The notes under the pieces: generated by a model
Seen by the model: the letters and a program-made list of their open reading frames with translations, nothing else
What the model was told of the DNA's origin: nothing
The model's database searches: none
Source of the DNA: Ascaris suum
Taxonomy: Eukaryota; Nematoda; Chromadorea; Rhabditida; Ascarididae
Direction of reading: 5' to 3'
DNA: 64,000 bases
NCBI GenBank assembly: GCA_013433145.1
Contig: CM024178.1
Location: 7,797,260-7,861,259 of the forward strand
Made by a program: the position numbers and the translations under genes
Part shown: positions 54,226 through 64,000 of the stretch, one piece after another
How positions within the stretch are numbered: position 1 is the stretch's first letter
Layout of the letters: each line of letters starts with the position of its first letter

Positions 54226-57200
54226 ATGTGCGGCATATGGGCACTACTCGGCGAACAATTCACCCAAGAACACGAACGCCAATTTCTGAAAATCTCCGGT
54301 AGAGGTCCCGATTTAAGTGTACTAGCCAATGTCCACCCAAATGTTTGGCTCGGATTCCATCGTCTCGCAATCGTTGAGGTTCGCTATCGAAATATTTTAC
54401 TAAAAATTTGAAAAAAGAATATTACTAAAATTTTTCAACCATTATTTGAGAAAAAGAAATTTTTTTTTTCCAATGAACATCACAGAAATATATAAAATGC
54501 ATTCGAATGATGTCCGTCGTAATTATATGCTCAATATCTATGGTATAATCTATATATCAGTAGGAATGCTACTATAGAATAATTTTAAACTACATATTCA
54601 ATTCAGAATTATTAGATGTCTAGCGATGAATTAATTCATTCATTTAATTTTGCTCACCATAGTAAAGCGAGGTGGTTGTCGAGTCTGTAAGGTCCAAGCC
54701 GAAAAAAAAAACCCATCCAAGACGATGCATCTATTATCCCTCTAATCGACTAGGATTTGCACAAATTTTTCAAATTTTTTCAATGTCCTTTTTTTTGTTT
54801 TCTTTTTAGTATTTTACACCAACAATATACTATTTAAAAGGGGTAATAATAATTTCAGCCGGGAAATGCTGCAAGTGAACAACCAATCGTTTATGAAAAA
54901 CTCTCAGTGATATGTAATGGTGAAATTTACAATCATCGTGAGTTAAAAGCACGAAGTGGGTTGAATGGTATACGCAACGGTGCATCCGATTGTGCGGCCA
55001 TTGTGCATGCATTCGTAATTTTCAACGGGGATCTTCGAAGAGTATGCGCATCACTCGATGGTGTTTTCGCGTTCATTATCACTGATAATAAATTTATCTA
55101 TATTGGTAGAGATCCAATTGGTATTCGACCACTTTTCTATGGCTTCACTTCGTCAGGTTGGTTTTTTCTACAACTTTATCTTATCATAAGGTCGTGTTTA
55201 CGTATTTATTTATGACTGAAGCATAGAGGATACAATACTTTACTATATAAAAACCGAAATACAAAGTGACTTTTTTATTGTAACTGTGATTTCGATTACT
55301 GTAAATGAAAGTGTATGGTTATTTTAACGAATAGAATGGTATAGATGATTGAAGAATGATTGTTTTAGTAAAAAAAAAAATTCAATAATCGCATTTGCAT
55401 ATAAAATATTATCATCGAAAATTTGTCGAAAATAAATGAAATAATGAGAGATTCGTTGAGATATTTTCGTCGATTAAAATAGCAAATAGCAATTTCTTGC
55501 AAAAAAAAAAGACCCAATCTTTTAGCCGATATTGATCAAATTAAAATAAAGTTGATGAAAATTTTTTTAAAGTGAATTTCTAAGTGAATTCCCTCTCGAA
55601 TTTTCATTTGATTTTGATATAATGATCGATTTTAATGTATGGTAAAAAAATTCGATTTTTTTTCTTTTCCTTAAAAATATTTTTTTTTAGTATCGATGGT
55701 TTTTCCTTTGTTTTTGTTTAGTGAGAAATTTTTAGAGGAATTTCTTATTGGGTCCGAATTGAAATCGATCGAGAAATTATGTGATCGTGCTTTCATATTC
55801 CCGCCTGGTTGTTGCGCTCGTATTCCAATTACACCTCGTATTACCAATATTGATATTCATCGCTATTATGTTATACCATCGCTCGCTGATCGAATCATAC
55901 CTATGAATATTACACAGGTAAATTTTCAAAAACAATTAAATGTTTTCCCAATAATATACTAATTTAGTAACCTTTAGCGACTTCATTAATACTTCAAGCA
56001 AAAATTAGTGGACACAGCAGGTAGACAAATGTTTGAAGTAAGGTGGTCAGCTCATCCTCTCCCTCTCTCCTTTCCGAGGGGAAAGGGGTTTATTTAGGAG
56101 AAGGGATCGATGAGCATTAACTGGGAGATTCACATCGGTACAAAATGTAGTGCCAATATTTGATAGCAATATACTAGCCAAATATAAAAATTTTACCACT
56201 GAATAAAAATGGTATCTGTTTGTAATGAATTTCTTCCCTCCTCTCCCGTTCTATTGCCTTTATCTTCCTCACTTTCCCTAATAGAAAATGCTTCAAATAT
56301 TCATATCAATTTACAGAGTTTAATTCGTCAAACGTTGATATGCGCAGTTCAAAAACGTCTAATGGGCAATCGTCAATTCGGCTTTATGTTAAGCGGTGGT
56401 TTGGACAGTTCATTGATTGCTGCTATCGCATCGAGATTTCTTATTGAACAAAGACCAATTGCGTTCAGTGTTGGATTCGAGGATTCACCCGATATTGAAA
56501 ATGCTCGTGCGGTAGCCAAATATTTGGATATCGAGCATCGTATTCTTATTATTACACCTGAAGAGTGTATAAAAATCGTACCAGGTATAGAATTACAAAG
56601 CGTTAATAATGTATAAATTTTTCATCTACTAAGGTGACTATGAATAATTCTATTTCCGCATAGAACAGCTTATTGCAATTCGGCATAGAAAACTTAATAT
56701 CGAGGTACTTAATCAAAAAAAAAGAATATCATATTATTGAATTTTAAATGACATAATGGAAGTAATAAATCACCTATTCAACCACCTTTCGAAATAAATT
56801 CCAAAGATGCTGATATGTTTAAAACTTATCAATATGGTAAATCTCTAATCATCTTGGCGTAGAAATTCGAAAATTTTTATTGTAGTTTAAACGTTAATAA
56901 TTGCAGAGGTTATATACGCATTAGAAACATTCGAGCCATTAATTGTACGTTGTGGTGTGGCACATTATTTACTATGCAAACATATCGCCGCTACATCTGA
57001 TGTTAAGGTGCTTCTCTCAGGTATGTGAAATGATTATTATAAAATGCTTTAATTCCACTCAGAATAAATTAATAAACCTCCCAGGTATTATTATTACTTA
57101 AAGGTATCTAACAAAATTGCAATTCTCAGGTATCTGAGATAATTCATTAATGTGTGCTTTTCATTTCATCAGAACTGGAGAAAAAGTTGTTAAATTTTTT

Positions 57201-58879
57201 TTTGCATCGATCAATAAAATAAACATATTTAATGAAATAATTTTTTTTCTGAAGGAGAGGGTGCCGATGAATTATTTGGTTCATATGCATATATGCAACG
57301 TGCACCATCGCCAACCTATCTCCATCGTGAAATCGTTCGACGTTTACGACTTCTTCATCACTACGATGTGCTGCGATGTGATCGTGCAACATCATGTCAT
57401 GGATTGGAAATTCGTGTACCATTCCTTGACAAAAAATTCGTCGATCTTGTTGTTCGGCTACCACCAACCTATAAATTAATGCCCGGAAAATTGGAGAAAT
57501 ATGCCTTAAGAAGTGCGTTCGAAGGATGGCTTCCAGATGAGGTGTTATGGAGAAGTAAAGAAGGCTTCTCTGAAGCTCTCGGTTTGTGCCTTCAAATTGC
57601 AAACATCTTTTATGAAATCGTTTAATATTCTCATTCGAAAGTTTCAATCACACTTATCTAAACAAGCAAATTACAACCGTGTTAAAATTTTTTGTAATAA
57701 TGTAGAGTCAACTCCAATAGTCGTAGTTTATTCTGTTGATTTAATTGGCTAACAAAATCTATTTAATTGAAGCATTGGTTATTGTGGTTATATTAACAAT
57801 CTCAGCGAACAGGGAATAACTGTACAATCAACGTAATGTTACCTACTATAATAAAATGTTGAGTTGTATAAAAACTCAGTATTTACAGTAAAATTACAGT
57901 AATGCGAACTATAGTAGACCGCCAACAAAAATATATTTAGAATCGTGTGGACTTTTTCGTTTACAAGTTGAATATACATATAGGCATAAGTTCCGATTCT
58001 TATGAGTTAAATTCTTACTGGAATATCTTATAGGCAAGATTGATCTCGGTGATATTATCAACGATCATGTAAATAAGATGATCTCGGATGAGCAATTCGA
58101 CGAGCGTCATCGTTTATTCCCACAAAAAACACCTGATTCAAAGGAGGAATTATGGTATCGTATGCTATTCGAAGGGATCTTTGATATATTCAAAATCGAT
58201 TCCACTCTTCATACAAAAGTCTATCAGTGAGTAGAATGGCATTATATTTGTAAACGTTCAAGTTGCTAATTCCATAATCTTTAGGGATCTCATAGGAATT
58301 TTTTAAAAATTTTTATTTAAATATTATTCCTATCCTATAATATAAATGAATTTGAGCCGATATTATAGACAAAAGTCACCTCTATTAAATAATACTTGAA
58401 AAAGCACAATTACATAGCAGCGATTATTTTTAATATTCCTGCTTGAGCATTTCCTGATAGTGATGATATGGAAATAGTAGTCTCGGCTTTACTTTTCATG
58501 GTAATAGTAACTATTCGTAAAAGTATGTAAATTTTTAATCGCTATAATTTGTATTTATTTATTTTTTCTTATAAGAGGATTTCGAAAGTATACTAATTTA
58601 GTTATAGAACAGAACCTATAATAATAAAAAATTAGTTCTATCGACTTTATTAAAGCTTTTCGTTAAATTGCTCCTCTTAAATATTCAACTAATATTTTCA
58701 AATTTTTTTATTCTTCTCTTTACCTGCGGGAATATTCAAACAATTATCAATATTGCAGAACAGCCGCTTGGCAAAATGCAGAGGAAAAAGAGAATCTACC
58801 ATTATCGGAAACAAATCAAAACGCAGTACGTCTTCGAAGACGTTCAACTGGTAGTAGTACACTTATCGGTATCGCATAA
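54226..58879 (+). CDS. asns-2: Asparagine synthetase [glutamine-hydrolysing], 8 exons, complete
   Basis: Converts aspartate, glutamine and ATP to asparagine, glutamate, AMP and pyrophosphate in the cytosol. Exons: 54226-54378, 54859-55156, 55736-55917, 56317-56584, 56907-57020, 57255-57581, 58034-58226, 58759-58879. They sum to 1656 nt, giving 551 residues plus stop, close to human ASNS (561). The N-terminal glutaminase starts Met-Cys-Gly-Ile-Trp-Ala-Leu, so the nucleophile Cys2 is present; Cys-Asn-Gly-Glu-Ile-Tyr-Asn (70-76) and Gly-Arg-Asp-Pro-Ile-Gly-Ile-Arg-Pro-Leu-Phe follow. The synthetase half has the pyrophosphate loop SGGLDSS (237-243) and GEGADELFGSY (about 339-349). The C-terminus is Arg/Ser-rich. 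All junctions are GT-AG and in phase. Exon 3 has a second in-frame acceptor that would add 15 residues. Family assignment is firm; the symbol follows the C. elegans name and is not proven orthology. Confidence 0.95.
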
Positions 58880-58917
58880 TATCTATTTCTGTATATATTT
58901 GTGAATGCCATTCATTA

Positions 58918-58923
58918 AATAAA
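58918..58923 (+). terminator. Poly(A) signal of asparagine synthetase
   Basis: AATAAA lies 39 bases after the TAA stop at 58877-58879, a normal position for a short worm 3' UTR. Confidence 0.65.
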
Positions 58924-60479
58924 CTTTACATGCTATTTCAAAATTTTCATCGGATACTATCAAAACATTCATTTTATACCTCTGTACTATACTTTACCTT
59001 CACATACATATCACAATTCTACTACATACTACTGTTCCTTATGCATTACATGGTCAAGCCTATTGTCCTCAAGAAAAAAGTCTGTACGAAACCAACCTCT
59101 TTCATAAGCACAATGCTAATTGGAGACTTGATTTAAATATAGGTTGCCTATTATAAATATATCTCGCGATCATAATATCGCTAAGCATACATCGATATTA
59201 TAAGGATATCATTATGCTTCTATAAGCACAAAATGGTTGCAGGTAAAAATTCAGCAACCTGCCTTTATTCACTTAAATTTTAAAACAAATAATTCAAAAA
59301 TTGCGCGATGATAGATAATATATGCTTTTTTTTTCTTTGTTGATTAGCGGCTATGCGGTTATATTTATAATCACATGAATGAAAGAACACATTCGAATCG
59401 GCTATATATTACAAACTGATGTAATAAATCACATCGCAATAAAAATTCGAATGTATTCTTCAATAAAAATTTTTGAGGAAACTACTTTAGTTGCTTGAAA
59501 AGAACTAGACGCTTTGAAAAGAAACTATATTGAAATAGAAGCCTTATGCTGAAATATGCAAAAAAATTAAAATTTTCTCACGAACAAACACTTTAATCGT
59601 GAATATGTAATGCACTTTTCAAACGTCTATGTCTAAAATTCAACTATGCGCTTAGGAAGCATTAAAATCTAATAAGAGGAACATATAGCATCACAAATCC
59701 ATAGCTTAATACTGCATTATACTAGGAAGTAGTAGTATAATAAATGATATGAAGATAAATATGAGTCAGCCATAATGCACACAATATTTTCCTGTCAGAT
59801 GCGAAAAAAAAATGAGAAGTAGAAGCGTGGTGTGTTTCGAAGGAAGGCAATTTTTTGAAGACAGCCACCCTCTTCGAGAATTTCGAAGAAAATTACACTC
59901 TAAGACGTTTGTGTTCGCGGAGAAGATATTTATTTTTCATTGCTGCGTTGCTGAATCTACGAATAGATTTGTGGAGACTCTTCTAAATTGAAACCCTCTC
60001 CTCTCTCCCCCCACCAACCCCCCCCCCTTCCCCATCACCACTAAAATTCTACCGTTGCCGTTTCGATAATATTTCGTGAGCACGGCCTCTCCCCTAACTC
60101 AATAACAACTGATTCGCAATAAAATATTAAACGAGCATAGGATAAAAAGGGAAAAAACTTAGCTATGAAATAACGACAAGGCGGGATAAAGCTGGAAGTT
60201 TCTCAAATTTTAGAGAAAATTAATAAAAACACAAAATTTGACCATTTCCACCATCTTTTCAAACTCAGCTTAGTGAAGTGCAGATTTCAAGCAAAACGAA
60301 TAAAACCTCAAACTTTCCACTAAACAAATAGGTGGGGAAATTTTCGAAAAACTGAGGAAAAATTTTCTATCACAACCAAGCATTAACTCAATTATGATTC
60401 TCTTTAAAATCCGATAATAGTTTACACAAAAAAATAGCATTAAAATATAATTTTCCCCGTTTCCGCCTTTCTCCAACTA

Positions 60480-60640
60480 ATGGAATTCCAGGTGCGCTAA
60501 AAAGTTTAACACTTAAAATCATTCGATCGAATTTCATTTGTTGAACGTTGATCTCATAATGGGTGTTATTGATTTGCGCTCGATGATATCTGCGCTCATC
60601 TCTGGCGGCATTACTTACTGCTATTAGCAAATCTACCACT
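60480..60640 (-). other. Possible coding segment, unrecognised
   Basis: The minus-strand frame reads Ala-Ala-Arg-Asp-Glu-Arg-Arg-Tyr-His-Arg-Ala-Gln-Ile-Asn-Asn-Thr, then Tyr-Glu-Ile-Asn-Val-Gln-Gln-Met-Lys-Phe-Asp-Arg and Lys-Leu-Phe-Ser-Ala-Pro-Gly-Ile-Pro-Leu. Composition and local GC look like an exon. However, a strong donor-like CAGTAAGT lies inside it and I could not place flanking exons. Could be a fragment of a neighbouring gene or a relic. Confidence 0.2.
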
Positions 60641-61263
60641 TATCACAAATTCCACTCTGCGATACGGTAATATGGTAACTTATATCACTCATCAACGTAA
60701 CCATCGATACCGATATGTAAATATATGTATTTGTATAACATTGGCATCACGTTAACTACTAGAAGCAGTAAACACATGGCATTTGATGGTCTTGAACTGG
60801 AATACATCATAAATTATGCAAACTTTTTATTAACGTAGCAATATTTGCATATGAAGCTATATTTGTATATGAATTAATTTTATTAGGGAAATACCGCTAA
60901 AGAATTTTGAAAAAAGACTTCAACGATACATCAGAGATATCAATTGCTCATCAATATTCCTCTGTGCTATTAGAGAATGTTCTTTCATTGAGCCGTGAAT
61001 TTGCTATAGGCTAACGTTGAACATATGCCACTAAAATTTACAACACATTCGGTGAAAGTTTTTTTCCGTTAAAAAATGACAGAAAAAGGTAGTGATGAAT
61101 ATATTCGATCAATAGCACTAAGAAATATACATTACTTGCAACTATCACACCGTATTTTGTATTCTATATACCTGTCTTACATAAAAGATATATATATGTA
61201 CGAGTGATTTTTTTAACGCGTGTACTGCTTGAGGAACATTGCTCGCTGTGTATGTATAAGAAT

Positions 61264-61264
<1 letters not shown>

Positions 61265-61352
<88 letters not shown>
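61265..61352. repeat. (TA)n microsatellite, about 88 bp, intergenic
   Basis: Uninterrupted TA dinucleotides right of the asparagine synthetase gene. Confidence 0.95.
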
Positions 61353-61354
<2 letters not shown>

Positions 61355-62833
61355 TATTAACGAATGAGTGCACACATATATTTATTTGCATATATTTAAA
61401 TTTACATTCATATTTGTGAATAGACCGCCAGATAAACTCAGTTATTCATTACTTCTCCCAAACTTTATATTTTCAACCTGTGTTCTCTTGCATTCATTCT
61501 TTATTGCTTCACCTATTCATTTTATACTGTTGAAAGCAAAGTTTACAATTCACAAATTTAAAAATTTTCCTTTATTTTCTTCGATATTATTTCTCTCTTT
61601 TTTTTGCAGAATCCTATATTTTCCTCTTTGTTTTTTTTTTTGCAGAAATAAATGTCTCAACATATATAAGCCAGTATTCGATCTACATTTTTGTATCTAT
61701 AAATAGCGATCAATGTTGTGTAAATAAACGTACTTCTTCGGTAGACGGTGCTGTTGTTTCGTCGCAAACATCAATTTTCGCATTGGAATGCTTTAGCATC
61801 GTTGGTTTTAGTAGTTGAGAGCTCTTATAGAACCGGATACGGCAACTAACCGAAGAGCGCATACATAGCAGCGCTATTCCTACCGAAAAAAAAAAACACT
61901 TTTTAGCTTCATGCCTACATCTATTAGCAAATACAATATCATATACAACCTCAAATTCTTCTATTAATTGTCAATATTTTCAGAGCATGAGTACAACGGG
62001 AAATAACTAGTATTTAGAAATAAGTAAAAAGAATTGTATAATTTAGTCATAAAATAAAAATACTAATTTAATTGTTCAAAAAAAAAAAAAAAAAATTATA
62101 AATTGGAATTAAAATATTTGATGCTAAAATATTTTATAATAGAAAAATTTAACAATATAATAATATCACCAAAAAATATTGATTATTGAATATTTACGTC
62201 GAATATAAAATAAATGAAAGTTTATTATGAGAACGTTGGATCTTTAGGTGATCCGTCAAATCTCTCACAAGCGCTGTTGTACTTTTCTGGTCTTATGAGG
62301 CTGACTAGAAACAGCAATGATCTTATGAGGCTATCTTACTTAAAACTGCTTATGATAATTTAGGCTTTCTGACAGCTATTCGCCTATTTCGACTCCGAAT
62401 AAGTGGCTGATAAGGGAATCTCCGGTCCATTCCAACATGAAAAAGAAAAAACCTGGAACACCTTTTTTTCAGGTTTAAACCGGATATTTTTATGATAGCT
62501 TGTGTTTAATGTTATTGCATAGTTAATGAAAATAATTTTAATTTGAAGGTTTTTTTTTTCAATTGCTGCAATTCAATCGTTCAGGTAAAATAAAACCTCT
62601 GATATATTAAAATACCTCGAAAGGTATATTGCGTTGTATTTGTTGGTTCATACGAAATAAAAACTTAGCACGATATTTTGACTATACGTTTATATATCTT
62701 CCAAATAATATGACCTAATGCTCATTGGTTAGTAAATTTTCTTGTCACCCAGAAAGGAGCTTAATAAGTGAGAGTATTATGTGCATTGTTGCTTTATACC
62801 GTCGCCTTACAGTAGCTCTCATAGTGACCTCCT

Positions 62834-62836
<3 letters not shown>

Positions 62837-62868
<32 letters not shown>

Positions 62869-62871
62869 TTT
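62837..62871. repeat. (TTTA)n microsatellite
   Basis: About nine TTTA units in the right-hand intergenic region. Confidence 0.9.
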
Positions 62872-64000
62872 GAAGAATTCGTTTACCAATTTAAGAAATT
62901 ATCGTATTGCGAGGTGCCGAACATTGTCGAACGGAGAATTCGCGAAAATTCGTGAAAAATTTTGCATTGTGAACAATATGCGACCGGGACGGAAAATGTG
63001 GTTTTGAAAGGGGGAGGGGAACCCATGGTTTTAGAGTTTTATATGGGCCAGTGCCATGAGGCCATGTTGCCAGACCACCCATTCCCTTATGTTTTTCGAA
63101 CATCTCTTACAATCAATTTATACTTGTGATGATTCAAATATTCAAGCGCAAAAATTAAGAAGAAAATGTTTTTCAATTTTAGTGATATTGCAATAATGAA
63201 TGAAATCTCTCAAAGTTTCATTTAATTGTGCAATCGCTCAGATAAATCAATTTTTCGTGCGCCGAGCGGTTGTATTTGAAGTTTGATGTTCTTTTATTGA
63301 AAAGCACAATTTTGTGTTTTTTAGATTTCTGTCGATGTATATTGCGGATTTAAAAACACTCCACTGATGGATTCGAAAGCCTTTTATTAGAGACCTTGAG
63401 ATGCCTCAAGGATCGTTTAGTAATGCAGACGGCAATTAAGAAAAAGCCACTGCTAATGTGGGGAGAGAAGTGCGAAGGGAGGGGTTGATGGATAGTACTT
63501 CTCATGAATGGCCTGGAATCTTCAAAGGTAGATGTATAGGTGGAGGAGGAGAGAGGACGAGGGAGTGGGTTAATATACCGGACGTACCATTTCTTTCTTC
63601 CTCCTTACGTTATAAACACTTTCCTCCTAAAAATTGCTCGAAGTTTCTTGCTTTCTGTGTTTATACGTCGATTATGGTACGTAAGAAAGCGGTTGTTGCA
63701 AATTCCTGCCCCCCCCCCCTCCCGGCCTCTCCACCCTCTTCCTCGCAAAGTGGGGAGGAAAAGAAATAATAGCCGTTAAGTTTTATCAATGCACATATTT
63801 TGCCAAGTAGTTGCTGTGCTCGTTTTATTTTGTACTCTGAGATATATGCGTCCGAACTTGAGCAATGGTTATGGTATAGGTCAACTGGTCCAAAGAGTCC
63901 ACAAAAAGGAGGGGGAATTGATATCAGATACGCAGAGATAAACGCGACACGGACAAAAGCGCCGTCTACCAAGTCCGTCATTGTTGCCTAAAATGTTAAC

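Larger units (their letters stand above)
58924..64000. other. Intergenic region right of asparagine synthetase
   Basis: Mostly AT-rich. Contains a C-rich tract (60000-60030), a TA microsatellite (61265-61352), a poly-A tract (62078-62095), a (TTTA)n array (62837-62871), a run of C (63710-63720) and less AT-rich stretches near 62880-63110 and 63440-64000. One weak minus-strand coding-like segment is noted separately (60480-60640). No gene could be assigned. Confidence 0.5.

Noticed and set aside
62891..63103. Minus-strand 70-codon frame with Pro/His-rich content
   Set aside because: Start is not ATG-supported by context, no splice sites or homology are apparent, and the plus strand is open across part of the same stretch.
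63458..63991. Overlapping frames at the right edge on both strands, including a possible Met-Thr-Asp-Leu start at 63981
   Set aside because: GC/CT-rich composition opens frames on both strands; no recognisable domain, and the window ends before any partner exon could be tested.

Overview
This is eukaryotic DNA: AT-rich, made of many short exons split by AT-rich introns, with long (TA)n, (AC)n and (AAAT)n microsatellites. I think it comes from a nematode. The cornichon homologue ends in the C-terminal form I associate with nematodes (tyrosine-alanine-methionine-isoleucine-tyrosine, then a short tail). Splice acceptors are mostly of the worm TTTCAG type, and introns run from about 36 bases to 5 kb. 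I cannot name the species.

Layout, left to right. (1) About 620-30722, minus strand: the 5' part of a very large ROS1/sevenless/ROL-3-type receptor tyrosine kinase gene. I traced about 39 coding exons, roughly 1970 residues. In order they give a signal peptide, a Cys-rich N-terminus, FN3 domains, three YWTD-like beta-propeller segments interleaved with FN3, four more FN3 domains and one transmembrane segment at about 625-690. The kinase domain must lie left of position 1. (2) 31367-32753, minus: two unrecognised putative exons, perhaps a small gene or remnant. (3) 33384-36331, minus: a complete four-exon cornichon gene (146 residues), an ER cargo-receptor family. (4) 40010-47669, minus: a nine-exon SLC17-type major facilitator transporter. 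It is complete except for a 2-nt frameshift in exon 4. (5) 54226-58879, plus: a complete eight-exon glutamine-dependent asparagine synthetase (551 residues) with a TATA-like box, a GC-rich promoter and a poly(A) signal. The rest is intergenic or intronic DNA holding microsatellites, short tandem duplications, palindromes and a few weak coding-like segments.

The genes are functionally unrelated (receptor signalling, ER export, organic-anion transport, asparagine synthesis), and I see no evidence for a multi-gene system or gene cluster. I found no tRNA, rRNA, CRISPR array, transposase or viral gene. The observations most worth checking are the SLC17 frameshift, two reading-phase conflicts in the receptor's first propeller, a duplicated exon boundary whose second copy has lost its splice acceptor, an optional in-frame 45-nt exon extension in asparagine synthetase, and the two unexplained exon-like segments between the receptor and cornichon.
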